Below, piece by piece: positions 53,469 through 61,923 of a stretch of 64,000 nt of DNA. This stretch comes from Kibdelosporangium philippinense. GTDB taxonomy: Bacteria; Actinomycetota; Actinomycetes; Mycobacteriales; Pseudonocardiaceae. The stretch's first letter is position 1, and every line of letters begins with the position of its first letter. A program made the translations under genes and the position numbers. The DNA lies in assembly GCF_021390435.2 (NCBI RefSeq), contig NZ_JAJVCN010000001.1, forward strand, positions 1,550,001 through 1,614,000. Reading direction: 5' to 3'. The notes under the pieces are model-generated. The model ran no database searches. It was not told the origin of the DNA and was given only the letters and a program-made list of their open reading frames with translations.

Positions 53469-53959
53469 CCGGCGTGACGATCGAGGACATCGTCATCGAC
53501 ACCGCGGGCGACGGCATTGTCCTCGAGAACTGTCATAACGTGACCATCGCTCGCGTCACCGTCAACACCTGCGACGGCGATGGGATCCGCGTGATCGACT
53601 CGTCCGGTATCGCGATCATTGACTGCGTGATCTATGGCTACGACACCGGTTCCTGCGCCGATGGCACGTTCCGCTGCCGGACTGCGTGGCCACGCGGAGG
53701 GATCAACGTAATCGGTTCGCGGGACGTCACGGTGTCCACTGTGGTCTTCGAGCACTGCCGAGGGCTGCTTCTGGACACAGTGGACGACGTGAGCGTATGC
53801 GGCGTGAGCATGACCGATATCTGCGGCGACCCCCTGACCTTGCGAGGCAGGGGGCGCCGGCTCGACCTCAGCGAGATCGACGTCCGTAACGTGATGTCAG
53901 GCCCGCGAGCGGTAAAGCCAGATGCTGTCGCGGCCGAACGACCAGGTCAAGGTGCCTAG
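53453..53959 (+). pseudogene. Beta-helix protein fragment
   Basis: The frame from an ATG at 53453 has no signal peptide and enters at once into beta-helix repeats: LTGVTIEDIVIDTAGDGIVL, ENCHNVTIARVTVNTCDGDG, INVIGSRDVTVSTVVFEHCR. Relatives in this window have a signal peptide and an entry domain first, so this is probably the C-terminal piece of a longer secreted protein left after the same deletion event as in the MMPL gene. It is possible that it is translated as a 168-residue protein. Confidence 0.55.
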
Positions 53960-54577
53960 CGCGGCAATCACGATGAGCAGCGAGACCGTGTGGGGCAGTG
54001 CCCCGGAAGCCGCCGCCACCAAAGCGATTCCCTGCGCGGCGGCCACGGTCTTGCGCGCCATGCTGTGCGGCAGCGGGGCATTGAGCCACGAGAACACCCA
54101 ACTCGCGGCGACGAATATGTACCGCATGGCGCCCATCACCAGCACCCAAGGCCCCATGAACTGGCTCACGAACACGCTCAGAACAAGAATCAGGAACGCG
54201 TCCACTTCCATGTCGAACCGCGCACCCAACGGCGTCGCACACCCCGTGCGGCGCGCGATCTGACCGTCGATCGCGTCGCCGATCAACGCGACAGCAGCGA
54301 TAACGGACAAGATGGCCACAGGAGCAGGACGCCAGAACGAATCGACCACAAGCGCCGTCACGCTTCCCACGAGCGCGGCCCTGGCGAGCGTGACGCGGTT
54401 CGCCGCGCCCACGGTTTTCGCGCCCGTACGGAACAGAGCTGTCATCAACATGCCGCCCATCACGAAGGCATAGGCAGCCCCGGCCACCCACCCCTCGTAA
54501 CCCAATGGGGTGACCATCGCAAGTACGGTGAGCAGCAGTAACTGTCCGACCACGGCCACAAGGGGCTCGACGGCCAA
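53897..54577 (-). CDS. CDP-alcohol phosphatidyltransferase-family membrane protein
   Basis: 226 residues with about six membrane helices. The signature DG(x2)AR(x8)G(x3)D(x3)D reads DAIDGQIARRTGCATPLGAR then FDMEVDAF, complete. These enzymes transfer a phospho-alcohol between CDP-activated donors and acceptors at the membrane. The TTG at 54577 with GGGAGG upstream is the best start. Divergent from the dehydrogenase operon with a shared inverted repeat, so likely part of the same pathway. Confidence 0.85.
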   Translation of the reverse strand: MAVEPLVAVVGQLLLLTVLAMVTPLGYEGWVAGAAYAFVMGGMLMTALFRTGAKTVGAANRVTLARAALVGSVTALVVDSFWRPAPVAILSVIAAVALIGDAIDGQIARRTGCATPLGARFDMEVDAFLILVLSVFVSQFMGPWVLVMGAMRYIFVAASWVFSWLNAPLPHSMARKTVAAAQGIALVAAASGALPHTVSLLIVIAALGTLTWSFGRDSIWLYRSRA

Positions 54578-54593
54578 CGCAGTCCTCCCACTA

Positions 54594-54616
54594 CTTAAGG
54601 TGATCGAGACCTTGAG
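54594..54616. promoter_or_regulatory. Inverted repeat in the divergent promoter region
   Basis: CTTAAGGT and ACCTTGAG flank a 7-base spacer (one mismatch). It lies 16 bp before each start codon on either side, a natural place to control both transcripts together. Confidence 0.45.
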
Positions 54617-54631
54617 TGGAGGGTAGAACGA

Positions 54632-55600
54632 ATGGAACGGGCGTTCTGGGTGCGTTCGGCTGGTCGTGGCGACATTGGGCCTGCTCATGTGCAACAACAC
54701 GCACCGGACGAGGTGTTGGTTCGAACTATTTTCAGCGGAATCAGCAGAGGCACCGAAACCCTTGTCTTCCGTGGGGAGATCCCGCCGAGCCAGTACACCG
54801 CCATGCGGGCTCCCTTCCAGGAAGGGGACTTCCCGTGGCCGGTCAAGTACGGGTACCTCAACGTCGGTGTGGTCGAGGAGGGGCCAGCGGACCTGACTGG
54901 CAGGACAGTATTCTGCCTCTATCCACATCAGACTCGATACGTGGTCCCGGCGAGTGCCGTGACGGTCGTACCGGACAATGTTCCACCCGGACGGGCGATC
55001 CTCACTGGAACGGTTGAGACGGCCGTGAACGCCGTATGGGACGCGGCTCCCATGATCGGCGACCGGATCGCCGTGATCGGCGCCGGCATGGTTGGTGCGT
55101 CGGTGGCCAAGGTCTTGGCCGGTTTTCCCGCCACCAGGGTTCAGTTGGTGGATTCCGATCCAGCGAAGGCGGAGGTGGCAGCGGCACTGGGCGTCGACTT
55201 CGCGCTGCCGCAGGATGCCTTGGACGGCTGCGACAAGGTCGTGCACGCCACAGCGACCGAGGCCGGTCTGGTCAAGGCGCTGGAACTGCTCGCCGAGGAC
55301 GGCGAGGTCATTGAGATGAGCTGGTACGGCGACCGCAAGGTGAACCTCCCGCTTGGGGAGTGGTTCCACTCGCGTCGTCTGACCATCAGAGCAAGCCAGG
55401 TAGGGAAAGTCGCCAAGGCCCGCCGTACGAGCCGTGATTACGCGGATCGGCTGGCTGTGGCCCTTGACCTGCTGGCTGACCCGGGGTTTGACGCCCTCAT
55501 CAGCGGGGAATTCCCGTTCGATGAGTTGCCCCGGGTGATGAGTTCCTTGGCCAGCGGTGAACTGCCTGGCCTTTGTCACCGTATTAGGTACGACGGTTGA
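54632..55600 (+). CDS. Medium-chain dehydrogenase/reductase without zinc ligands
   Basis: 322 residues of the MDR family. The Rossmann glycine motif is [15 protein letters not shown] near residue 148. In zinc alcohol dehydrogenases the catalytic Cys lies in GICxTD and the His in GHE; here they read GISRGTE (residues 36-42) and YGYLN, so the catalytic zinc should be absent. [11 protein letters not shown] proteins include BchC-like dehydrogenases. It starts the forward operon that continues through the GTP cyclohydrolase gene. Confidence 0.85.
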   Translation: MERAFWVRSAGRGDIGPAHVQQHAPDEVLVRTIFSGISRGTETLVFRGEIPPSQYTAMRAPFQEGDFPWPVKYGYLNVGVVEEGPADLTGRTVFCLYPHQTRYVVPASAVTVVPDNVPPGRAILTGTVETAVNAVWDAAPMIGDRIAVIGAGMVGASVAKVLAGFPATRVQLVDSDPAKAEVAAALGVDFALPQDALDGCDKVVHATATEAGLVKALELLAEDGEVIEMSWYGDRKVNLPLGEWFHSRRLTIRASQVGKVAKARRTSRDYADRLAVALDLLADPGFDALISGEFPFDELPRVMSSLASGELPGLCHRIRYDG

Positions 55601-55629
55601 CGAATCGAACCGAATGGGAGGGCCCCCGG

Positions 55630-56028
55630 GTGTTCAGCATCACCGTCCGCGATCACGTCATGGTCGCTCACAGCTTCCATGGCGAGGTTTTCGGACCCGC
55701 ACAGCGGCTGCACGGCGCGACGTTCGTCGTGGACGCCACTTTTTCGCGAGCCGAGCTGGATGACGACAACATCGTCGTCGACATTGGACTCGCCACCGAG
55801 CAGCTCAAAGAGGTGCTCGCGCCGCTCAACTACCGCAACCTCGACGACGAGCCCGACTTCAAGGGCATCAACACGTCGACCGAGTTCCTCGCCAAGGTGA
55901 TCGCCGACCGGCTGGTCGGCCGGATCGGCGAAGGCAAGCTCGGCGAAGGCGCCCGCGGACTGTCCGAAATCACCGTCACGCTGCATGAGTCCCATGTGGC
56001 ATGGGCAAGTTACCGGCGACAACTGTGA
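55630..56028 (+). CDS. 6-pyruvoyltetrahydropterin-synthase-fold protein lacking zinc site and catalytic triad
   Basis: 132 residues, GTG start with GGGAGG upstream. Compared with QueD/PTPS, zinc ligands at VAHSF (His14) and RLHGA (His28) remain but the third His is Ala30. The catalytic Cys four residues before His28 is Ala24, and the Asp-His pair of DHHYLND is replaced by NYRNLDD. The pterin-contacting Glu in LHESHVAW is kept. From memory, the S. coelicolor homologue SCO6650 likewise lacks zinc and triad while keeping a pterin-type pocket. It probably binds or converts a pterin- or pyrimidine-like intermediate. Confidence 0.85.
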   Translation: MFSITVRDHVMVAHSFHGEVFGPAQRLHGATFVVDATFSRAELDDDNIVVDIGLATEQLKEVLAPLNYRNLDDEPDFKGINTSTEFLAKVIADRLVGRIGEGKLGEGARGLSEITVTLHESHVAWASYRRQL

Positions 56029-57077
56029 TCACCTTCGTTGTCCCTGGCGACATCGACGACCAGGCGGTGCCGAGCGGCGGGAACGTGTACGACCGTCGCA
56101 TGGTCCGCGCGCTCGGCGCCACCGAGGTCGCGATAGCCGGGACTTGGCCGACGCCGGACGACAAAGCCCGTCAGGAACTGGCGAGCGCCCTCGCGAAGCT
56201 GGACGAGGGCGCCACGGTTCTGATCGACGGGCTTGTCGCCTGCGGCGTCCCGGAGGTCGTGGTGCCGCAAGCCCGCCGGTTACGCCTGGCAGTGCTTGTC
56301 CACTTACCTCTCGCGGACGAGACCGGCCTCGACCCGGACCTCGCGAAGGACCTCAACGCCCGGGAACGGGAGACGCTGCACGCCGCGGGCATGGTCATCG
56401 CGACCAGCCCGTGGGCGGCGCGGCGGATCGTGCAACACCACTGGCTCGACGCCGACCGTGTGCACGCCGTGCCGCCGGGTACCGACCCGGCTCCGCTCGC
56501 GCCAGGCACCGACGGCCGCTCACGGTTGCTGTGCGTGGCCGCGGTGACGCAGCGCAAGGGCCAGGATCGGCTTGTCGAGGCGCTCGATGACGTGCGTGAC
56601 CTGCCGTTCAGCTGCGAACTGGTCGGCTCGCTGCGGCGGGACACGGATTATGTGCTGCGGCTGCACGAGATGATCAAGGAAACCGGGCTGACCGACCGGG
56701 TCAAGATGACCGGCCCGAAGACCGGCGCAGAGCTTGAGGCGAGCTACGCGGCCGCGGACCTGTTCGTGCTGCCATCGCACACCGAGACCTACGGCATGGT
56801 CCTGACCGAGGCGTTGGCTCGCGGAATCCCAGTGCTGGCAACGAAAGTCAGCGCGATGCCGGAAACCGTCGGCAAGGCGCCGGACGGCACCGTGCCCGGC
56901 ATCCTCACCTGGCAGCTCGCGGACGCGCTGCGCCGGTTCTTCTCCGACCACAGGCTGCGCGACAAGCTGCGGGCCGCGGCGCACGCCAGGCGCGACACCC
57001 TGATCGACTGGGACGCAGCGGCGACGCGACTCGCCGACGTGCTGGCTGACCTGGAGGAACCGGCATGTCGGAGATGA
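56025..57077 (+). CDS. GT4-family glycosyltransferase
   Basis: 350 residues from a GTG at 56025 that overlaps the previous stop (GTGA). The GT-B fold ends carry [17 protein letters not shown] near the N-terminus, [20 protein letters not shown], and the nucleotide-sugar motif [21 protein letters not shown] with its Glu residues. It should transfer a sugar from a nucleotide donor onto the pathway intermediate or a lipid. Alternative start ATG at 56001. Confidence 0.88.
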   Translation: MITFVVPGDIDDQAVPSGGNVYDRRMVRALGATEVAIAGTWPTPDDKARQELASALAKLDEGATVLIDGLVACGVPEVVVPQARRLRLAVLVHLPLADETGLDPDLAKDLNARERETLHAAGMVIATSPWAARRIVQHHWLDADRVHAVPPGTDPAPLAPGTDGRSRLLCVAAVTQRKGQDRLVEALDDVRDLPFSCELVGSLRRDTDYVLRLHEMIKETGLTDRVKMTGPKTGAELEASYAAADLFVLPSHTETYGMVLTEALARGIPVLATKVSAMPETVGKAPDGTVPGILTWQLADALRRFFSDHRLRDKLRAAAHARRDTLIDWDAAATRLADVLADLEEPACRR

Positions 57078-57868
57078 GCAACAACACCACCTACCCGGCC
57101 GAGTGGTTGTCGCTGCGGGAGGACGCGGACGCGGCGGCCAGGTCGGCTGAGCTCGTCGAGCCGCTGCGGGCCTATCTCGGCGACCGGCCCGGCCTGATCA
57201 TCCGTGACCTCGGCTGTGGCATCGGCTCGATGGGCCGCTGGCTCTCGGGCAAGCTGCCCACGCCGCAGCTCTGGATCCTGCACGACCGTGAGCCGGGTCT
57301 GCTGTCGCGTGCCGTGGCCAGGATGCCAAGGAACGTCACAGCCACGGGCGAGCTGCAGGACATCACCCGGCTGCGAGCGGCCGACCTGAGCGGGACGTCG
57401 CTGGTGACCGCGTCGGCCCTGCTCGACCTGCTGACCGCGCAGGAAATGGCGGCACTGGCGCAGGCCTGCGCCAAGACGCCGGTGTTCTTCGCACTGTCGG
57501 TCGTCGGCCAGGTCGAGTTCGACCCGGTCGACGCGCTCGACGCCGACCTCGTCAAGGCATTCAACGCACACCAGCGACGGTCCATTGAGGGCAGGCGCCT
57601 GCTCGGGCCCGACGCGCTGGACACCGCGGCCAAACTCTTCGAAAACCAAGGAGCGACCGTGCATCGCAGGCCCAGCCCGTGGCGGCTCGGCCCCCAGGAC
57701 GCCGCACTGACCACTGAGTGGCTACGGGGCTGGGTGGCAGCCGCCGTGGAACACGCGCCTGGTCTTGCCAAGCACGCCGAGGCCTATCTCGACCGAAGAC
57801 TTGGCTCGGACCTGCGTGTCGTCGTCCACCATGAGGACCTGCTCGCCCTGCCGGCAGGTATGTCATGA
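57074..57868 (+). CDS. Class I SAM-dependent methyltransferase
   Basis: 264 residues from an ATG overlapping the previous stop (ATGA). Motif I is IIRDLGCGIGSMGRWLS, followed by LWILHDREPGLL, then VTASALLDLLTAQEM. The end binds near LRVVVHHEDLLALP. Substrate unknown; position in the operon suggests the glycosylated intermediate. Overlaps the flippase-like gene start by four bases. Confidence 0.87.
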   Translation: MSNNTTYPAEWLSLREDADAAARSAELVEPLRAYLGDRPGLIIRDLGCGIGSMGRWLSGKLPTPQLWILHDREPGLLSRAVARMPRNVTATGELQDITRLRAADLSGTSLVTASALLDLLTAQEMAALAQACAKTPVFFALSVVGQVEFDPVDALDADLVKAFNAHQRRSIEGRRLLGPDALDTAAKLFENQGATVHRRPSPWRLGPQDAALTTEWLRGWVAAAVEHAPGLAKHAEAYLDRRLGSDLRVVVHHEDLLALPAGMS

Positions 57869-58782
57869 AGAAGCGCATATGGGCGTCGGCCAAGCTGCTG
57901 ATCGGCGCCGGAATCCTCGTTGCGCTTTTCCTCCAACTGGGTACCCAGAGCTTTGTGGACGGGCTGCGCGTGATCACCGTGGGCGAGATCTTCGCGGCCC
58001 TCGGCATTGGACTGGCGACCACAGTGCTCAGTGCGTGGCGCTGGGTCCTCGTCGCCCGCCGCCTCGGCCTGCGACTGTCCCTTTCCCGTGCGGTGCTGGA
58101 CTACTACCGCGCGTTGTTCCTCAACGCTGTACTGCCCGCGGGAGTGCTCGGTGACGTCCAGCGCGCGGTCGAACATGGACAGCAGGAAGGCGACCTCGGG
58201 CGAGGTGTGCGAGCCGTTGTCCTCGAACGCGTCGCCGGACAGGCCGTGATCATCGTCGCTGGTGTGGCCGTGCTGCTCGCGGTTCCGTCCCTCGGATTGC
58301 CCCGTGACATCATCTTGATCATCCTCGGCGTGCTCGCCGTGATCGCGATCGCGTTCGTGGCCGCGAAACGGTGGGTACGTGAGAACACCGGTCTGTCAAG
58401 GACCATCGCTGACATCAGAGCGGGACTGTTGGCCCGTAACGCGTGGCCTGGTATCACGCTACTGTCAGCGGCAGCGCTGGCCGGGCATATCGCCCTGTTC
58501 GTCGTCGCGGCCCACGCGGTCGGGTCGACGGCACCGATCGCCCAGTTGGTGCCGTTGATGGTGCTGTCGCTGCTGGCGATGGGACTTCCGGTGAACATCG
58601 GGGGCTGGGGACCGAGGGAAGGCGTGGCCGCGGTGGTGTTCGGTGCCGCCGGTCTGGGCGCCGCACAGGGACTGACCACAGCGGTGGTGTACGGAGTGCT
58701 CGCGCTGGTCGCGAGCCTGCCCGGAGCCGGAGTGCTGATCCTCCGTGCACCGGTGCTGCGGAGATTGGAAAAGGCACTATGA
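57865..58782 (+). CDS. LPG-synthase-TM/UPF0104 flippase-like membrane protein
   Basis: 305 residues with seven to eight helices. Family features are SAWRWVLVARRLGLRLSLSR, YYRALFLNAVLPAGVLGDVQRA and PVNIGGWGPREGVAAVVFGA. Relatives include the flippase half of MprF and putative lipid transporters. In this operon it may translocate a lipid-linked or modified product. ATGA overlaps at both ends. Confidence 0.85.
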   Translation: MKKRIWASAKLLIGAGILVALFLQLGTQSFVDGLRVITVGEIFAALGIGLATTVLSAWRWVLVARRLGLRLSLSRAVLDYYRALFLNAVLPAGVLGDVQRAVEHGQQEGDLGRGVRAVVLERVAGQAVIIVAGVAVLLAVPSLGLPRDIILIILGVLAVIAIAFVAAKRWVRENTGLSRTIADIRAGLLARNAWPGITLLSAAALAGHIALFVVAAHAVGSTAPIAQLVPLMVLSLLAMGLPVNIGGWGPREGVAAVVFGAAGLGAAQGLTTAVVYGVLALVASLPGAGVLILRAPVLRRLEKAL

Positions 58783-59399
58783 CGGAACTTGCCGGCTTCA
58801 CCCGACGAGCTGCCGAAACCCGGCTGCCCACCCGCTACGGAGATTTTCTCGCGGTGGGATATCAGGACCCGACGTGCGTGGACGAGCACATGGCGCTGGT
58901 GTACGGCGACATCACCGCCCGCGACCCGTTGACAAGGGTGCACTCGGAATGCCTTACCGGAGACGTGTTCGCGTCCACTCGATGTGAATGCGGTGACCAG
59001 TTATCGGCCGCGATGAAGGCGATCGTGGCCGAAGGCGCGGGCATCCTGATCTACCTGCAAGGCCACGAAGGCAGGGGAATCGGCCTGCTCGCCAAGCTGA
59101 AGGCCATGCGCCTGCAGGAAGACGGTCTGGACACGGTGGACGCCAACATGGCACTGGGGCTGCCGGTGGACTGCCGTGACTACCAGGCGGCCGCGGACAT
59201 CCTGCAGGACCTCAACGTGCCAGCGATCCGCCTGCTGTCCAACAACCCGCACAAGGTCGAATCACTTTCGCAGTACGGAATCCGTATCTCAGAACAGGTT
59301 CCGCTGCTGATCGACGTGAACGACGACAACTTGCCCTACCTCAAGGCGAAGCGGGAGCGACTGGACCACTACCTGCCCCAGCTCGACGACCTCCTTTAG
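58779..59399 (+). CDS. GTP cyclohydrolase II homologue with Met at the Tyr105 position
   Basis: 206 residues. Zinc cysteines are in SECLTGDVFASTRCECGDQL, GTP contacts in GHEGRGIGLLAKLKAM and LLSNNPHKVESL. Aligned with E. coli RibA, Tyr105 (KIRAY) becomes Met110 (KLKAM). From memory, the same exchange in S. coelicolor SCO6655 makes the enzyme stop at the formylated pyrimidine (FAPy) rather than the riboflavin precursor. Its place in this operon, away from other rib genes, supports a role outside riboflavin synthesis. Coupled to the flippase-like gene; the hairpin at 59406 follows. Confidence 0.9.
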   Translation: MTELAGFTRRAAETRLPTRYGDFLAVGYQDPTCVDEHMALVYGDITARDPLTRVHSECLTGDVFASTRCECGDQLSAAMKAIVAEGAGILIYLQGHEGRGIGLLAKLKAMRLQEDGLDTVDANMALGLPVDCRDYQAAADILQDLNVPAIRLLSNNPHKVESLSQYGIRISEQVPLLIDVNDDNLPYLKAKRERLDHYLPQLDDLL

Positions 59400-59405
59400 A
59401 ACCAT

Positions 59406-59447
59406 CGTGAGTGGTTATCCAGGTTAGAACACGGATAACCACTCACG
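59406..59447. repeat. CGTGAGTGGTTA hairpin between convergent genes
   Basis: 20-bp arms with two mismatches near the loop (CGTGAGTGGTTATCC and complement). It lies between the GTP cyclohydrolase and creatininase-type genes and overlaps the last codons of the latter. Probably acts as terminator here. Confidence 0.75.
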
Positions 59448-60138
59448 AGGGTTCTAGGGCCGTCAGGACTGCGGCGAAGGATGCCACCAAGCTGGCCAGT
59501 ACGTCGCGGCCTTTCTCCGGTGTGGCACGAGACGGCAAGCCGATCACGCCGGACTTCGTGTACGGCGCCAATCCCAGCGTCAGCATGTGGTCACGCTCGT
59601 CTGCCAGGTGGTCGTGTTGCGCGTAGTCCGGGCGCACGACCTCCGGGTGGGCATGCAGCAAAATGGACACTTCCAGCTCGCCCGCGTGCATGTCGCTGAC
59701 CATCGGAGTCTCGATGCCGCCAGCGTTCCTGGCGTTGTTCCAGTCCACTTCGGTCGGGAACAACGCCATCCCAGTGGATTCCTGGACCACATTGGACAGC
59801 ACGTAGTTGCCGCCGTGCCCGTTGATCAGCACGAGCTTCCCGATCCCTGACCGGCGCAGCGACTCGGCGATGTCCCGCACGACCGCGTACAACGTCGGCG
59901 CCGAGATGCTCACGGTGCCGGGCCAGGCCGCGTGCTCATGCGAACACGACATGGTGATCGGCGGGAGCTCCAGCACCGGATAGGCCGAACTGAGCGCACG
60001 CGTGACCGTCGACGCGATGATCGTGTCGGTGGCCAGCGGCAGGATCGGGCCGTGCTGTTCGTGGCTGCCCACCGGCAGGATCGCGACCGTTGGCTGCTGG
60101 TCACGCACGTCGACGGTGGTGTTCAGGGGCAGGAACAT
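59443..60138 (-). CDS. Creatininase-family amidohydrolase, possible FAPy deformylase
   Basis: 231 residues with the metal set of the family: Glu27 and His29 in VGSHEQHGPILPLATDT, Asp38, His108 in LINGHGGNYVLS and Glu154 in HAGELEVSILL. Members include creatininase, MftE and the archaeal ArfB deformylase, which removes formate from FAPy. Placed tail to tail with a GTP cyclohydrolase II that should yield FAPy, ArfB-like deformylation is the best guess. MftE is an alternative, but no mycofactocin genes are nearby. ATG overlaps the upstream transglutaminase stop. Confidence 0.85.
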   Translation of the reverse strand: MFLPLNTTVDVRDQQPTVAILPVGSHEQHGPILPLATDTIIASTVTRALSSAYPVLELPPITMSCSHEHAAWPGTVSISAPTLYAVVRDIAESLRRSGIGKLVLINGHGGNYVLSNVVQESTGMALFPTEVDWNNARNAGGIETPMVSDMHAGELEVSILLHAHPEVVRPDYAQHDHLADERDHMLTLGLAPYTKSGVIGLPSRATPEKGRDVLASLVASFAAVLTALEPS

Positions 60139-60968
60139 CAGAGGATCGTTTCCTCGCGTTTGCGGGCCATGTTCATCACCTTAGCCGGGACCCGGATCCG
60201 GTCGTCGTTACGCAGCATGGCCTGCAATTGCTCGGTCGGCGCGGCCGGATGTTCGGTCAATTCGGCGAGCCGGTCGAAGAACTCCATGTCCACTTCGTCC
60301 TCCGGCTCGGGCATCATGCCCCAGACGTCGAACGGCAGCAGCGGCATGCCGATCAGCGCGGCGGCGTCGCGGATCATGTTGGCCGCGATCCACCAGTAGC
60401 CAACCTCGTTGAACATCTTCAGGCCGAACGTGTCGGGGTCGGCTTTGCCCGTACGGCACAGCTGCCATGCGCGGCCCGCGGTCAGGAACCTGTCCCGTGG
60501 TACGTCGGTGACGTCGAAATCGATCGGGAACCGGGCCATCTGCACGTCGTCGATCTGACCGTCGACCAGCACCCAGCGGGTGCCGTTCCAATATTCGGCC
60601 ACCCAGTGGTCGTCGTGGAACCCGTTGTTGAAGTACGAACCGAACCCGCAGCGCGCTCTTGCACTCAGGCCTTGCGATTGCATCATGGAAACGAGCAATG
60701 CGGTGAAATGACGGCAATTGACGGCTGTGCGTTCCTGCGGTGGCCGCGCGATGTCCAATGGGCGGTCGTCCTGACCGGTGATGGCCGTCAGCAGCTCTTC
60801 AACCGGCCGGATGTGCACGGTCTTCCTGTCCTCTTCGGACAGTTCTACGTCGTAGAAGTGCGTCAGGTACTCGTGGATCAGCAGCCCGTGGCCGATCGCG
60901 GTCAGCGCACGGACGTCGGTCGGCAACGACTGGAACAGGTCGGCGTGTCGGCCTGGTGAAGTGAGCAT
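60138..60968 (-). CDS. Transglutaminase-like superfamily protein
   Basis: 276 residues without a signal peptide. The papain-like triad is Cys85 (AVNCRHFTALLVSMM), His121 (FHDDHWVAEYWNGTRW) and Asp136 (VLVDGQID). Many bacterial members act as peptidases or amidases rather than cross-linkers. It sits upstream of the creatininase-type gene with a one-base overlap and divergent from the nucleoside hydrolase, in the same neighbourhood as the cyclohydrolase operon. Starts upstream of the ATG at 60968 lie in the divergent promoter. Confidence 0.8.
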   Translation of the reverse strand: MLTSPGRHADLFQSLPTDVRALTAIGHGLLIHEYLTHFYDVELSEEDRKTVHIRPVEELLTAITGQDDRPLDIARPPQERTAVNCRHFTALLVSMMQSQGLSARARCGFGSYFNNGFHDDHWVAEYWNGTRWVLVDGQIDDVQMARFPIDFDVTDVPRDRFLTAGRAWQLCRTGKADPDTFGLKMFNEVGYWWIAANMIRDAAALIGMPLLPFDVWGMMPEPEDEVDMEFFDRLAELTEHPAAPTEQLQAMLRNDDRIRVPAKVMNMARKREETIL

Positions 60969-61020
60969 GCCGCCAGCTTGGCGGAATTTATGCTTAATTC
61001 GCAAGGTATTCTCGCGAACT

Positions 61021-61923
61021 ATGACACCTGTGGTGCTCGACTGCGACCCTGGCCACGACGACGTGTTCGCGATGGTGCTGGCAGCCGCGCATCCGGCGAT
61101 CGATCTGCGGGCGATCACGACCGTCGCCGGGAACGGGCCATTGGATCAGGTGACGACCAATGCACTGCGGATCTGTGCGTTGGCGGGCATTGACGTCCCA
61201 GTCGCCGCGGGCTTGTCCTCGGCGGGAAACGAGAACGCGCCGTCGATCCACGGCGAGAGTGCCTTGGATGGCGCGGATTTGCCGGAACCAGCTGAACTGC
61301 TGGTTTCTGCGGACGCGGTGTCGTTGACCGAGCGCTCGCTCTCAGAAGGGCCGCTGACGATCATCGCGACAGGACCGTTGACGAACGTGGCCGCGTTGAT
61401 TCGCAAGCGACCGGATTTGCGGCCCCGGATCGTGTTCATGGGCGGCAGTTGCGGCCGAGGAAACTGGCGGCCATTGGCCGAATTCAACATCTGGGTCGAT
61501 CCTGAGGCCGCGGACACCGTGCTGTCCAGCGGCCTTGACGTGACGATGTGCGGCTTGGACGTCACCCATCAAGCCACCGCGACGCCGGACGTTTTCGAGA
61601 GACTTCGTGCGCTGGCAACGCCATTGGCTCTGACGTTGGCGGATCTGTTGGGATTCTTCGCATCCACGTACCACTCGGTGTTCGGAATGCCGGATCCACC
61701 GGTCCACGATCCCGTCGCGGTCGCCGCCGTTGCCGAACCTGGTCTACTTCGAACAGTAGCCGCGCCAGTCACCATTGAACTCGCCGGAACGCACACACGC
61801 GGCGCCACAGTTGTCGATTTGCATGGTGTGACAGGCAATCCGGCCAACGCTCAGGTCGCTCTAGGGCTGGATCGCGGAGGTTTCTGGGATGTGATGCTCA
61901 AAGCCGTCGAACGGCTCGGCTGA
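61021..61923 (+). CDS. Inosine-uridine-type nucleoside hydrolase
   Basis: 300 residues. The calcium-binding signature DCDPGHDD at residues 7-14, TTVAGNGPLDQVTTNAL, TGPLTNVAALI, the active-site strand FNIWVDPEAAD and the final Asp in PVHDPVAVAAVA are intact. It hydrolyses ribonucleosides to base and ribose. TATTCT lies eight bases before the ATG, suggesting a leaderless mRNA. Close to the GTP-derived pathway, it may act on a related nucleoside. Overlaps the MocR 3' end by 26 bp. Confidence 0.92.
   Translation: MTPVVLDCDPGHDDVFAMVLAAAHPAIDLRAITTVAGNGPLDQVTTNALRICALAGIDVPVAAGLSSAGNENAPSIHGESALDGADLPEPAELLVSADAVSLTERSLSEGPLTIIATGPLTNVAALIRKRPDLRPRIVFMGGSCGRGNWRPLAEFNIWVDPEAADTVLSSGLDVTMCGLDVTHQATATPDVFERLRALATPLALTLADLLGFFASTYHSVFGMPDPPVHDPVAVAAVAEPGLLRTVAAPVTIELAGTHTRGATVVDLHGVTGNPANAQVALGLDRGGFWDVMLKAVERLG

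Noticed and set aside
59443..60138. MftE of mycofactocin biosynthesis
   Set aside because: No mftA, mftB, mftC or mftD nearby, whereas a GTP cyclohydrolase lies next to it.
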